Source of the DNA: Siphonodentalium dalli
Lineage: Eukaryota > Mollusca > Scaphopoda > Gadilida > Siphonodentaliidae
NCBI GenBank assembly: GCA_032622095.1
Contig: CP136069.1
Location: forward strand, 181,653,122 to 181,717,121
Reading direction: 5' to 3'
Length of the DNA stretch: 64,000 nt
Shown piece by piece: positions 43,318 through 54,389 of this stretch. Position 1 is the first letter of the stretch. Each line of letters opens with the position of its first letter. Below the pieces are notes generated by a model. That model was not told the DNA's origin, did no database searches, and was given only the letters and a program-made list of their open reading frames with translations. Both the position numbers and the translations under genes were made by a program.

Positions 43318-44083
43318 AGCAGTCAGATGCTCGTAGCCCGTGTATATATAACCATGGGTATATGCGAAAAATACACAACGAAAACACACTCCACAGTTTG
43401 GATCGATAAGTCTTGCCCTGTGTATTTTGATGTTGAAATTTGTGACAATCGGTCTTCCGTATCATTTCTACAACACAATTATCGTCTTACTTGCAGCACG
43501 ACTTTATCGTGTGATCGTCACGGAAGCGTTTTCTTTCAGAGTATGGTTAATACATTGCCGCCGGTGAAGTGTATTCTCGGATAAGAAACAAATAGGCCTA
43601 TGCTGAGGGCAGAAACTAAAGTTGCGAGAGGCACCCCTGGTTGAGTGTTGGATATTTGGCACTCGAGACTTGGTTAGAGGGTTTTCGTTGGGGTGGTCTC
43701 CACCTTGGAATTTCCAAATGCAATCCACCCAACTGAACCACGCCAAACTCATAAGTTTGCGTAAATCAATTTGCACCCCCCCCCCTATTTTTTCTTAAAT
43801 TAATTAGCGAGTAACTACTGGCAAGGACACAGAGCACACGCACGGGTCGGCCGATGGTTAGGCCCGATGTGAGAACATTTTTGAAATATGAACATGAACA
43901 TTTGACAATCCTATAGCATAGACCGGCCTCAAGTTTTCCAATTCTGGAATAGCACCGGGCACCATGTTACGGAAAACCACAGGCACGCACACCATGGATA
44001 AATACACGGTAAAAAGACGCCCTTTTTTGTACGGTTATATCTGGCATATACCCATGGTTATATATAAACGGGCTACGAGCATC
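43318..44083 (+). mobile_element. Short (deleted) copy of the 48-bp-TIR element
   Basis: Left part 43318-43777 matches 44089-44548 of the longer copy. The middle 43785-43947 matches 45234-45392. The right part 43950-44083 matches 47287-47416 (both contain 'caccgggcaccatgttacgg'). The same order of three blocks in both copies, with less sequence between them here, shows this is an internal deletion derivative. Confidence 0.75.
43327..43584 (+). other. 85-codon open frame in the short copy, doubtful
   Basis: The frame starts inside the terminal repeat (MLVARVYITMGICEKY) and ends CILG. Its duplicate is at 44090-44347. Of about eleven nucleotide differences between the two only about two are silent, while eight residues change, which argues against protein-level constraint. 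No family is recognised. I record it because it is the only shared open frame of the element. Confidence 0.3.
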
Positions 44084-44089
44084 AGTCAG

Positions 44090-44347
44090 ATGCTTGTAGC
44101 CCGTTTATATATAACCATGGGTATATGCGAAAAATACACAACGAAAACACACTCCACAGTTTGGATCGATAAGTCTTGCCCTGTGTATTTTGATGTTGAA
44201 TTCTTTGACAATCGGTCTTCCGTATCATTTCTACAACACACGTATCGTCTTACTTGCAGCACGACTTTAACGTTTGATCGCCACGGAAGCGTTTTCTTTC
44301 AGAGTATGGTTAATACATTGTCGCCGATGAAGTGTATTCTCGGATAA
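44090..44347 (+). other. 85-codon open frame in the longer copy, doubtful
   Basis: Duplicate of 43327-43584 (MLVARLYITMGICEKY at the start). A longer in-frame start at 43964 would run through the inner hairpin and give 127 codons. No domain is recognised. Replacement changes dominate against the other copy, so coding status is unlikely. Confidence 0.3.
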
Positions 44348-44622
44348 GAAACAAATAGGCCTATGCCAGGGTAGAAACTAAAGTTGCGAGAGGCACCCCT
44401 GGTTGAGTGTGTGATATTTGGCACTCGAGACTTGGTTAGAGGGTTTTCGTTGGGGTGGTCTCCACCTTGGAATTTCCAAATGCACCCCACCCCATTGAAC
44501 CACACCAAACTCATAAGTTTGCGTAAATCAATTTGCACCCCCCCCCTTTGATTGTTCCCAAATGTTCCCTCACAGACTACCAGATGGTAGACTGAACCAG
44601 TAGTATTGTGGCCACTTGTCGT

Positions 44623-44650
44623 GGGGGGGGGGGGGGGGGGGGGGGGGGGG
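44623..44650 (+). repeat. Run of 28 G
   Basis: An uninterrupted homopolymer inside the longer TIR-element copy. The length is likely to be polymorphic and error-prone in sequencing. On the minus strand it produces a proline run in a spurious open frame. Confidence 0.9.
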
Positions 44651-44863
44651 CGAAAAAGATGGTTCGGTCCAGTATGAGATTAAAACATCTTAAAGGCACG
44701 TGCAGCCTTAATTGTCGAAAATATTCATATTTGTTCCAAACACCGTAAACAGAAAAAAACATTAAAACGCATATAGTTCCGTTCATATATACCATGACCA
44801 TCGCATAATCCAGCATGTTATCATAAAGACCTACTATATTTTACCTTAGCAAGAGCCTGATTG

Positions 44864-45010
44864 TGTTACAGAAGACAGCACAATGCTACTGGCTAATCAC
44901 ACACAAATGGCATAAACGCTCTTTATTAGTTCCATATAAGGTATTCACCAACAAAGAACGCTCTTTGTGTTTGCCATCATAATATAAACAAACACCAGAA
45001 AAGTAACTTT
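44864..45010 (-). repeat. Dispersed repeat with AATAAAGAGCGTT motifs, copy 1
   Basis: The reverse complement resembles 57955-58125. Both contain 'gtgtgtgattaaccaatag'-like and 'gtaacagaa'-like blocks around two AAAGAGCGTT-type motifs (here 44915-44927 and 44957-44968, reversed). Class unknown. Confidence 0.65.
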
Positions 45011-45394
45011 TTATGCTTTTGTGTACATAACAATGGTCAAATATATGAGCATAACATACTGTTTATGCGATATTTCTTATTTGTATACAGACAAAGTCTA
45101 TCTACATTTTGATGTTTTTTCTGTTTGTGGCGGTTTTTGACGGGTGGAGATATTTTCACAGGATACCCACCGCCAAGGCCAACCGTGTCTTTAACATCTA
45201 GTGGTATAACACCACACAAATTTACACCCCGATCTATTTTTTCTTAAATTAATTAGCGAGTAACTACTGGCAAGGACACAGAACACACGGGTCGGCCGAT
45301 GGTTAGGCTCGATGTGAGAACATTTTTGAAATATGAACATGAACATTTGACAATCCTATAGCATAGACCGGCCTCAAGTTTTCCAATTCTGGGA

Positions 45395-45870
45395 AATTAT
45401 TAACCTGAAACTTACCCACAGGTTTCAAAATTGACAACTGATGGCCATTTGAGTCCATAATTTTGCAAATGAAAGGGAAATATGCAAATGTTGGTATAAA
45501 AACAACAAATTCGTCACTAAGAAAGTGTTAGAAAATCAAAGAACAATTTCAGCCTAATTTTGGTGTGAATTTTCCAATTCATTTTGCTCGGGGTATTAGG
45601 TATGACTACAATTGTGGGGTAAGACCCCTGCATAACCACCCCTGTCGAAAAGTCCCTACTTGACACCCCATGCTAAATAATCGATACTAAGTTATGTTGG
45701 GTGGCACCCGGGGGGGGGGAGTCAGGGGCTACATCCCAGCCATGTCGGGGAGTCATAGCCATCCCCGTCGGTGAGTTATGTAATGGTCGACCCGGCAGCT
45801 AAAGCCCCCCCCCCTGTCGGGGATATCCTGGTTCCACCCCTGCTTGAAATCATATAAAACTTTTGAAGAA
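45395..45870 (+). repeat. Dispersed repeat family W fragment
   Basis: Shares 'gatggccatttgagtcc'-like, 'aatatgcaaat', 'aaatcaaagaacaatttc' and 'gaattttccaattcatttt' blocks with 46800-47080, and ends in C/G homopolymer-rich sequence. These blocks recur in at least six other places in the window. Confidence 0.65.
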
Positions 45871-46014
45871 GAAGACCACATATTGAGCAGAAATCAGGGG
45901 GAAATGAGCTCTCGTAACCACAAATGTGCACTAAAGACATCCCAATAAATCCAAAGTAGATGCAACCGCATATTGTATATGGTATCGTTCTGTTTGCCTC
46001 TCTATATCCAGGGA

Positions 46015-47080
46015 CGTGGCTACATGGTTTCCGTTAGGGGTGTCCACCATGGGAAATTCCAACTGCACCCCCTTGAATCAGAATCACACCAAACACAAAT
46101 TCTATTTGCACCATTCCCCTTGTACATCAGTGCTCACGCCTAATATCCTATATATATATTTTTGTTAAACATGGTTCTATATTCCAGGTTTGAAAATTCA
46201 GATAGTTTAACCTGAACAATTGCATAAATCATAACATATAATGGTCTAACTCCAGACAAATGCCCACGGCTACGGACAAGAGGCGGGGACACACCAGGTT
46301 GACCATGGTTCTTCGACCCAGTGTGAGAAATTTTTTTAAACTATAAAAGAAAATATTAAATCCTAGCATGCATCTAGACTGGCCTCAACTGAACCTTTCC
46401 TGGTGTTGGAAATTTCAAACCTCATACTCCCCCCTCAGGTTGGAAAACTCTCCAACTCATGACTATTTCAGTCCACAAGTTTGACCAAATGAAGTAAAAT
46501 ATTGTTTTGTTAAACTAATTAGCAGTTTTGTATTGGCCACGGGGAAAGGGACAATGACAACGATAGTCGGCCCGGTGTGCAATTTCTTTTTAATCTGAAC
46601 AAGAAAATCTCAAAATCCTAGCATCTAGACGAGCCTCAAACCTTCCTAGAGTTGGACATTTCAAACCTTAGGTTGGAAAATTTCAACTGATGACAATTCC
46701 AATGACAATGTTGACCAAATGCATGACAATATTGTTTTCTTAAATTAACTAGCAGTTTTTTGACTGGCCACGGGGGAGGGACCAGGACACAAACTGTCCA
46801 AGTGTTGGAAATTTCCAACCTGTCACCCTCATAAGGCTGGAAATTTCCGACTGATGACCATTTCAGTCCAAAATATTTACCAAAAATAGGAAAATATGCA
46901 AATAAATTGTTTGAAAATCAAACTACAAGAACATTTTCAACTTAATGTTGGTGTGAAATTTCCAACTAATGTTTTGGTAAGTATGAAATTTCCAACTGTT
47001 GAACATTTTGAGCAAAGTTGGGGGGGGGGGGGGGTGAGCCACCAGACCCCCCCCCCTGTCGCCACGTCTCTGTCTATATC
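46015..47080 (+). repeat. Dispersed repeat family W, several tandem or nested fragments
   Basis: Three or four successive partial copies carry 'ttggaaatttccaac', 'ccatttcagtcc', 'gaaaatatgcaaat', 'ttgaaaatcaaac' and 'gttgaacattttgagcaaag' blocks. The last ends in a run of 15 G (47020-47034) and a C run before 'gtcgccacgtc'. No open frame of interest. Confidence 0.7.
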
Positions 47081-47427
47081 ATATAAATACTTTTTCTAAA
47101 AACCCTTAAACCAGCTCGACGTGCGATTTCCCTGCGCTCCTGTCGCGCAAATTCTAGTATAAAAAGTGCGTCTATTTCAGACAAAGTTCAAACAGTAAAT
47201 GTGACCAGACAAGACATAGAAACCGCTAATCTCATATTACCAATCTGACAACACCAGTCGAACATGATTACCTTTCAAAGCAATAACACCGGGCACCATG
47301 TTACGGACAACCACAGGCATGCACACCATGGATAAATACACGGTAAAAAGAACGGCGTTTTTTTGTACGGTTATATCTGGCATATACCTATGGTTATATA
47401 TAGACGGGCTACGAACATCTGACTGCT

Positions 47428-48589
47428 ATATTATAAAGCTGTAATATAATTAATATTATAGATCCAATTTTCGAATTTCAAATAATAGCAATACACAATA
47501 CCAACTTGAACAATAACATATATTATACTTCATTATATACAGAATAGTGAATAAAACATTGGTCGGTATTGCCCCTCTCCCCATCCCGGGCCCAAAATTA
47601 TGGGGGGAAATGACAAGTTAAATAATATTACACTATACAATATTCCTGAACTTTAATTGATACAAATCTACCATGTGTAATGTCAACGTTATGTTGTGTA
47701 AGACCATATCTATTGTCACAATACAAATATTGAAAAAAAAAACAAAGAATGTTGGTGTAATTATATTTTTATATTGTATTGATTGTTCAAAACTAGTGTT
47801 GTAATTGTTGAAAATTTTTACCAAAACCAAATTTAGAGCAACACTTGCTAATTGACCTAGACTATAAATGTTATGACTATTTAACGACATGCATGCTTTA
47901 GTTCACATACAAGTGCTTCATTCGTGTATATAACATTTGCTCCAGAGATTTTCGTAAAAACCCTATTCACGATTGGTAACGTGACCCGCCTTCGTCTTGA
48001 GTGTGGCCCGCCTCACAGAGAAGGTTGATGAGATCGAATACAAATGGTTCGTCATGAAACTGAATGTGAGCTGCCATGCGAAAATCTCACACTCAGTGCC
48101 GGATGTCTCCACCTGAATAATCCGTACAAATATATTGACCCTCATGCTTTATAACCCGTTGTTATGAGGGATAATATTAATACTTGTCACCACTACCGAC
48201 TGTAACTAGCAATTTGATTAGCTAAAACGCCACGTTTAGATCACCATGCTCCCAGCATGATAGCAGGGTTTAAGAGAACGTACGCGAAACATCGGGGTAT
48301 ATGAATACTTGAAACATCGGGGGCATATGAATGAATGACCCTTGAACTGGCAGTTTCAACCAATCATGACGCCGAGATTGACGTCACCTTACGCCGGATC
48401 CGTAGGTGGTCTACTGCATTATTCTTATTGGTGTGAATTATTGTGAGAACCTATGAAAAAACACTTAAATTTAGACCGCATGGTTATTGGTGTAGTGACA
48501 AAATCATTATCTCCGGCAATATCGTGGGGTACATAGACATTTCAATCCCTGATATTGTTTTCAAAAAAGACGTCAGATACTCAACATAC
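47428..48589. other. AT-rich spacer, no gene seen
   Basis: Short frames only (85 and 60 codons on the minus strand at 47633-47890 and 47963-48145), with no recognisable domain. It follows the right terminal repeat of the TIR element. Confidence 0.45.
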
Positions 48590-48712
48590 TCCCCAATAAT
48601 TATTGGTCGGAAATTCGAGCAACGAGAACAATTTCAACCTATGTGCTGTGTAAAATTATTGTGTCAGGCATGATATTTCCAACTTGAAATTTTGTACCAC
48701 CCCATGTCGCCA
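48590..48712 (+). repeat. Family W tail fragment
   Basis: Contains 'ggtcggaaattcgagc', 'caatttcaacctat', 'gtgtcaggcatgatatttcc' and 'gtcgccacgtccc', the 3' blocks of family W. It leads directly into the 65-bp minisatellite, whose unit also contains 'caccacgtccccga'. Confidence 0.65.
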
Positions 48713-49153
48713 CGTCCCAGAATATATAGAACAGAATCGCGCAGCAGATACATGTGTTCTGTACCTCCCGATCACCACGTCCCCGACTATATACAATATC
48801 ATTTCACGGCAGATACATGTGTGCTGTACCTCCCTATCACCACGTCCCCGACTATATATACAATATAATCGCGCGGCAGATACATGTGTTCTGTACTTCC
48901 CTATCACCACGTCCCCGACTATATACAATATAATCGCGCGGGAGATACATGTGTTCTGTACCTCCCTATCACCACGTCCCCGACTATATGTATATACAAT
49001 ATAATCGCGCGGCGGATACTTGTGTTCTGTACCTCCCTATCACCATGTCCCCGACCATATATAATATAATCGCGCGGCAGATACATGTTTTCTGTACCAC
49101 CCCTATCACCACGTCCCCGACTATTTACAATATAATCGCGCGGCAGATACACA
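48711..49153 (+). repeat. 65-bp minisatellite, about 7 copies
   Basis: Units begin 'ccccgactatata', continue 'caatataatcgcgcggcag', 'atacatgtgttctgtacctc' and end 'cctatcaccacgt'. Unit length varies from about 63 to 71 because of TA expansions. Open frames of 106 codons (plus) and 90 codons (minus) run through it and are by-products of the repeat. The 'tcgcgcg' in each unit makes a local CpG cluster in an AT-rich region. Confidence 0.9.
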
Positions 49154-49394
49154 TAGATGTATCACGATATCAAAATCTCCAACTTATACTTTAACAATGC
49201 ATCCCCCCCCCAAGCGACGGCACTTTTCATTTATGCCACCCCCATTGGTAGTAATTTTATAATTACTGGCGCATCAAACCTTCCAGACTTATTATCTAAC
49301 CGGTTCAGCATGGATTGGGGCTACCACATCAGTCAGATATCATTTGATCATGAATTCATATTACAAAATGTATATTTGTTATATAGTGTGGTCG

Positions 49395-49515
49395 TCGGAG
49401 GTTGAACCTAGAAACGATTGTTATAAAGCTGGTTTTGGTCTCATTTTGTGCGCAAAAGTATCAGAAATAACATTTCCAAAATCCGCCAAAATCCGCCTTG
49501 GGGAAAATTCAGGAT
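49395..49515 (+). repeat. Left inverted repeat of the Academ-like relic
   Basis: Blocks 'gattgttataaagctggttt', 'tccaaaatccgccaaaatcc' and 'gaaaattc' occur in the same order, reversed, at 54230-54360, with roughly 70% identity by eye. Confidence 0.7.
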
Positions 49516-49776
49516 TCAAGATGGCGTCCAAGAAGACGTCCAACAATTATAAATATTCCCCAATCAGCATTAGTCCGTTGTGAGGTAGGGATAATGAGAC
49601 TGCTCTCGTACAAATGTAATCACGTTTGACAGAGGATTCCACGGAGTCACACTGACCAAATATCAGGTACAGAGTCAAAAGATGACCACCAAAATGACCG
49701 CCAAAATGACAATTATTTCTTTTGTTTATTTTGTTGATCGAAATCAGCCAGTGATGTGCCAATTATATCAATATAC

Positions 49777-52700
49777 TCAGACCTCATCCTCGTCATCTAT
49801 CAGAATCTCTTCTGAATTCATGCAGCACTCTCTACGACAATCTCCACAAGCGATAACACATTTCAGACTATGTTTGCGACATGTACACACATTGGTGTCA
49901 CATGGTTTTTATTTACGACATCTTACACTTGCACAGTACAAACTTGAGAAATTCGTCTGGGGCTGCATTATGTTCAGTCATTACTGGGGAAAGATCCGCA
50001 CCACGACGTTCCCAACCCCATCTCTCAGCATTCAGTACGTCGTTATTCAGTATTCTCCAAATCATCACCTGGAGATGAACTTTGAGACTGTGATAGTATG
50101 TCGCTCCTTCTGTTGGTGGGAGGTTTTGGGGCTCTAATGCAGTCTTGCTAGAAGATACCATATCCATAAACTTCGCATACCGAAGTGTATTTAGTTAGTC
50201 TTCTTTCTTGCCACTACACACTCTCCAATGTCTTTCTGATTAGCACTAGACTCCTGCATGAGTGATGATATTTTGCGAACTTCGGCAGACTCGTTTATCT
50301 TTCTGACGATACTTGTTTTCCCATGTCCGAATATTGCAGAGATGGTGTCACAACCTCCCCATGCAAACAGGGGAAGTTGTGATCTGTCCAGCCTTGCGCA
50401 CGATGTCACCGATTCGCCATATGGCATCACTGCCTTTGCCAGATTTCCGAGCATCAGGTTGGAAAAAATATGTCGGCCATATTGGATTTCCAGTGATGGA
50501 TCAAAAGAATAATCACATATGTGTCGTCCGCGATAACTCTGACGTTTCTTCCATGTGATACAAACTCTAGGGCATGATACACTATCAGATAATCTGCGTC
50601 ACCACTGCTGTTATGAACTGCATGCCCATCACCCGATAAGAGGCGGCCAATCAAGTTGATGAACTGACTTTTGTTTCTCTCGTTTGATAGGAAAATTTGC
50701 TGGTTATTGTGGCTTGCTGTTGTTTCAGTGACCCGGACTTCGCACATGTTTTGCCAGATCGCCGGCTGTGCTCGTGATTGATAATAGACAGGCCATGACC
50801 ATAACCATCGAACACGATGCAACTCGAGCCATACATTATTCTGACGTACTTCTGATGTTGGGTGGCTACTTCCTTGTACGTTGAGTTTTTGACCCTCTTC
50901 ACTCTATGGAGAAGAGCTCCGCCACCAAGAACGGTCGCAATTCCCTTCTGGGAATATTCTACTTCCCGAACGGAATCAGTCAGAGCCTTCGCTAACTGCG
51001 CTTTTGTTGGTATTCGCATTGATTGATCTTTTAACCGAGACGTTGGTATGGTCGTCAATTCGTAAGAAAACAACTTCACCATACTTTCCACACGCTGGGC
51101 GATAGCTATCAGTCGTGAGAACAACAGCGTGGGATTGAATTGAACTCGATCGTTATCAACTCGAATCCCGTGATACAGATGATTCAGAGACTTTTTGTGA
51201 TCTGTCCTTTTAATTGATGCCTCAGTGATGCTCACATTGTCAAGTTTTCTCTGGATTGTTTGGCCAACACTCTCAGAATCGGAACAATTCACACCATATG
51301 TTCCATTGGATGTTAACCCCGATGACAACGAACGGAGTTTCTTCTCATTGACATCAAAGGGATCGTGCTCATCAAACCAGGTTTGCAAACTAACCATTTC
51401 GAAATCACGCCTAGATTCTTCCATTTCAATGTGCTGCTCACTGGTACCATGTCGCATGCTGGTCAAATCGGTCATTGCATCGTGTATCCACTGCAAACGT
51501 ACCGTTTCTTTCAGTCCTCTACCTCGAGTTAAACCCCATCGACTCTTGATATATCTCATCAGTACTTGTTCAACAATAAGATCGGTTAATAACCCCGCCC
51601 AGAATCTGCTACTTCTATGGGCTACATGGCAGTCATGTTCCGCAAAACACTGATGTACCCAAGGATGCTTCACTGGTAATTCTAGCATCATTTGGAGATA
51701 TAATCTGCAGCTCCTTGCGTAATTTATATGACCAGTGGCTGCGAAGAGGTTCAGCATCTTCCATACTGTTACAATATGCAGGTTCCAATCCCATATTCGC
51801 TCACCACGGATGAAGTTCTTTAGGGTTTGTACATAATCCATATACTGCACCCGCAATTTTGCTGTGAGGGATTCTTTGACCAGCAGTGATCTATAACTAT
51901 GGATACATTGCTCGAGCTTCAACAGTTCAGTTGAGTCCGCAGCCGCTGATATAGGAACAACACCAATTTCAATCTCTTCACACAGTTTACGTATTCTGTC
52001 CATTTCACTCTGGTGCATTTTGCCTATCGTGTTTTCACCAACAACGTGGACATCAGCCTGTTGCACGTGTGATGCTTCTATGTCATCTTGATCCCGTATC
52101 GATTCATTGTTCGCAGAACTGCCGTCCTTCTCAACTGGGACAACTTCAGCTATCAACTTATTGAAAAGCGCTGCCTCAAATAGGTAGTGACCACGCAATG
52201 CCCTCGACACTGCCTTTCCATATATCATATGGGTCACTGTGTTCTGACCGTACACTTTCTCCAAAGCTTCTTCTAACCCCGACCCCTTCACCATCGAGCC
52301 GATACTCCACATGAAGCTCATTACAGTGTGAAATCATCCGAGCCTACACACTATGTTCATCGACTTAGAACTTAGCATGTGTACAGCCTTCAACCACAAC
52401 GGCTGGTCAAAAGTGATACATGGCGTGTGGATGTTCAATCTACGTGCGTGTTCCTCAACATAAATCAGCGTAGAATAAATGCAATCGTCATCTGACGGAT
52501 TCAGATCGATGATGGGAAGGAACAGAACATCTGATTTCTCAGCGGTCAGAGTGTCGTCCTGCGATTGAGCACTTTGCATGAAACCTGACCAGTTCGCGCT
52601 ATGGTTTTCACTCTTACTGAAAAAGCATGCTAAGTGTCACAGCAGATCTGTGTCGAGGTCAGATGGGAGAGTATAGGGTGCGGCCAAATGGAGAAGAGGT

Positions 52701-53642
52701 TTCAGTTTGATATTGGAAATTCCTTTGCCAATAGCATCAACATAGTGATAAGTGGACACTCCTTTATCCTTCACGAGCTCGTCAACCCTCAACCCCTTTT
52801 GTCTCATGATTACACGCGACTTCATTTTCAGTGCTGATTGATTCATGGGTGCAGACATTGCAACCATCCCCATTCCATGGAAGGCCCCCACCCTGCCATC
52901 CAGAGTTGCTATGTTGTGGTCGACATTATCGGCCACCCACTGAACGAAGGCACCGGGTGCATAGTCAGTTAGTATTTGACCGGGCGTTTCGGTCTGAATG
53001 ACGGATTGCTTGTACCTCTCAACTTCATCATGGGTAACAGAGAATCTCAACCGGGATAACTCGTTCACTAGCCATTTGGAACCAAACACATGGTCCATTT
53101 CTACACCCAGTCCAAACAGCGTTGGTGTTATAACCGAACGTGGACGCGCACCCAGCACATTAGAATGACCGATGCTATTCTGCTTGACATCGGACGGAAT
53201 TAAAATCGTTAGTAGGCTTAATATAAACCTCTGACTCGCCTGCAAATTCAACCATTCTGGAATGTAACTCACTAACAGTGTATAATTCAGCACCAGCTTC
53301 TGTCTCGAGCCAAGTACAATTTTGTTCGAACCAATGTTGCATACCCTGATCTGATCTTCGACCTGCTTTACCTTTCTCGTGTTGTGTCTTTCTTTTTGTG
53401 TCGGTAAAATCTCTCCGGCAACCTGCATGCATCAGCACTTTGTCGACAGGCGTCACATGGCTGCGCTTGGTGAGGTATTGTTTCAACTTAGATCGCCCCC
53501 GTTGTCCACAAAGGCTTATGAGAGTCACAATACCTTTTGCCCCCACCTTTACCAGTGGATCATTAACAAAACCAAAACCACATATGACACTGAGGTCTTC
53601 AGTTGGGTCAAGCTCCTCGCCGACGGGACGGTTGTCAGCCAT
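49777..53642 (-). pseudogene. Academ-like XPG/Cys8 transposase-type protein, decayed
   Basis: The start is MADNRPVGEELDP at 53642; the open frame upstream of it looks non-coding. A Cys/His-containing N-terminal region follows (CGFGF, HAGCRRDFTDTKRK), then after a frameshift near 53.2 kb FGLGVEMDHVFGS and VADNVDHNIATLDG (about 52.9 kb). Two in-frame TGA stops follow (52637-52639 and 52334-52336). Next come LPIIDLNPSDDDCIYSTL, the long 556-codon stretch with SGLEEALEKVYGQNT and IVFDGYGHG, then more frameshifts. The nuclease-like acidic motifs are GDADYLIV (near 50600), ADDTYVI (near 50525) and GCDTIS (near 50345). The third acidic residue of the usual ADDTD motif is Tyr here. LPPTEGATYYHSL (near 50120) leads to CKCK and a frameshifted run with six further cysteines, ending at a TGA at 49777. 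About 1,290 codons without introns. It belongs to a protein family I know as widespread in invertebrate genomes. This copy cannot be translated. Confidence 0.75.
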
Positions 53643-53924
53643 TATCAACAATGAGAAATGAAAATAGAGCGAGAATAAATATGCAATAATGAAACATAAC
53701 ACGAGAACAATGAATGAAGCAATCAAATTAACCAAAACAAATCTCCTGCGTACGTTGTCACCGTTAGGTTTCAACAGGAAACATGTGTCTGACTCCTAAA
53801 AAAACTACTTTTACAACTTTCACAATTAGAGATACAAAATCGAAGAGATATATGAGAAATAACTGAACAATGCGACCTGTGGTTTGCACAACTGCAGTGA
53901 AGTGCGTTATGGTATTATATGATA

Positions 53925-54050
53925 ACGCTCTTTATTACTGGAGCGCACACATGGCTTATTGTGGTGTTTTCCTCCAACGCTCGTAGAACGCTCTTTATGT
54001 ATGGTGCGCACGCATGCATTGGCATTTTACACAACGCTCTTTGTTAGTGG
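53925..54050 (-). promoter_or_regulatory. Three AAAGAGCGTT motifs upstream of the relic gene
   Basis: Reversed motifs lie at 53934-53946, 53987-53996 and 54033-54046, each 'aacgctcttt' followed by A or G. They sit 290-400 bases upstream of the MADN start and inside the right inverted repeat. A promoter role is only a guess; the same motif occurs in other dispersed repeats here. Confidence 0.35.
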
Positions 54051-54229
54051 GGGCAAATATGGATTACACTGTGGTGGCTCATGCTGTCGTATCATCATAT
54101 GACAATTATTCATGCGAACTTGCCACGCATAAGTGGTTTACGAGCTAACACAAGTAAACTGTTTGTATTTATCTGCTTTACGAAATTTTGTGGCATAATG
54201 ACGAAACGCCCTGTATTCAAATGACTGTA

Positions 54230-54360
54230 AAATTCACCAAAGCGGATTTTAGCGGATTTTGGATATATTGTTGTCCAAACATTCCCGGTCAAGATGACAC
54301 CAAAACTGGCTTTATAACAATTTTTTCTATGTTCACTCTCCAAAATCACCGCAACGATTA
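54230..54360 (-). repeat. Right inverted repeat of the Academ-like relic
   Basis: In reverse complement it reads 'aattgttataaagccagttt', 'tccaaaatccgctaaaatcc' and 'gaattttac', matching the left repeat and pointing inward. Confidence 0.7.
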
Positions 54361-54389
54361 TACTAATACATTGTAAATTTAGAGACCGA

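Larger units (their letters stand above)
43318..47427. mobile_element. Unclassified element with 48-bp terminal inverted repeats
   Basis: The left end 43318-43365 (AGCAGTCAGATGCTCGTAG onward to 'ggtatatgc') is repeated in reverse complement at 47380-47427 with only three mismatches. A second inverted pair of 40-base perfect arms, 44044-44083 and 44089-44128, lies inside and corresponds to the same terminal sequence. The region therefore reads as a short copy (43318-44083) joined end to end with a longer copy (44089-47427). No transposase domain is recognised and no convincing target duplication is seen, so the superfamily is open. Confidence 0.7.
49395..54360 (-). mobile_element. Academ-like DNA transposon relic
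   Basis: A decayed intronless gene (49777-53642, minus) is enclosed by imperfect inverted repeats of about 100 bases, 49395-49515 and 54230-54360. The encoded protein has XPG/FEN-like acidic motifs and a C-terminal eight-cysteine cluster. To my knowledge an XPG nuclease together with a Cys8 zinc finger characterises the Academ superfamily. The assignment rests on motif reading and is not confirmed by a search. Exact ends and the expected 3-4 bp target duplication were not resolved. Confidence 0.6.

Noticed and set aside
48684-49194. Overlapping repetitive frames on both strands that look like a repeat protein
   Set aside because: They are produced by the 65-bp minisatellite; unit length is not a multiple of three and varies.
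49682-50137. 151-codon plus-strand open frame
   Set aside because: It is antisense to the C-terminal region of the Academ-like pseudogene, whose minus-strand motifs (LPPTEGATYYHSL, CKCK) are recognisable.
51225-51653. 142-codon plus-strand open frame
   Set aside because: It is a shadow of the 556-codon minus-strand frame of the Academ-like relic.
52334-52639. In-frame TGA codons as selenocysteine or readthrough sites in the Academ-like gene
   Set aside because: The gene also has several frameshifts and a changed acidic motif, so simple nonsense mutation is the economical reading; I saw no SECIS-like element.
53379-53661. Two overlapping plus-strand frames of about 90 codons
   Set aside because: Both are antisense to the N-terminal part of the Academ-like relic.
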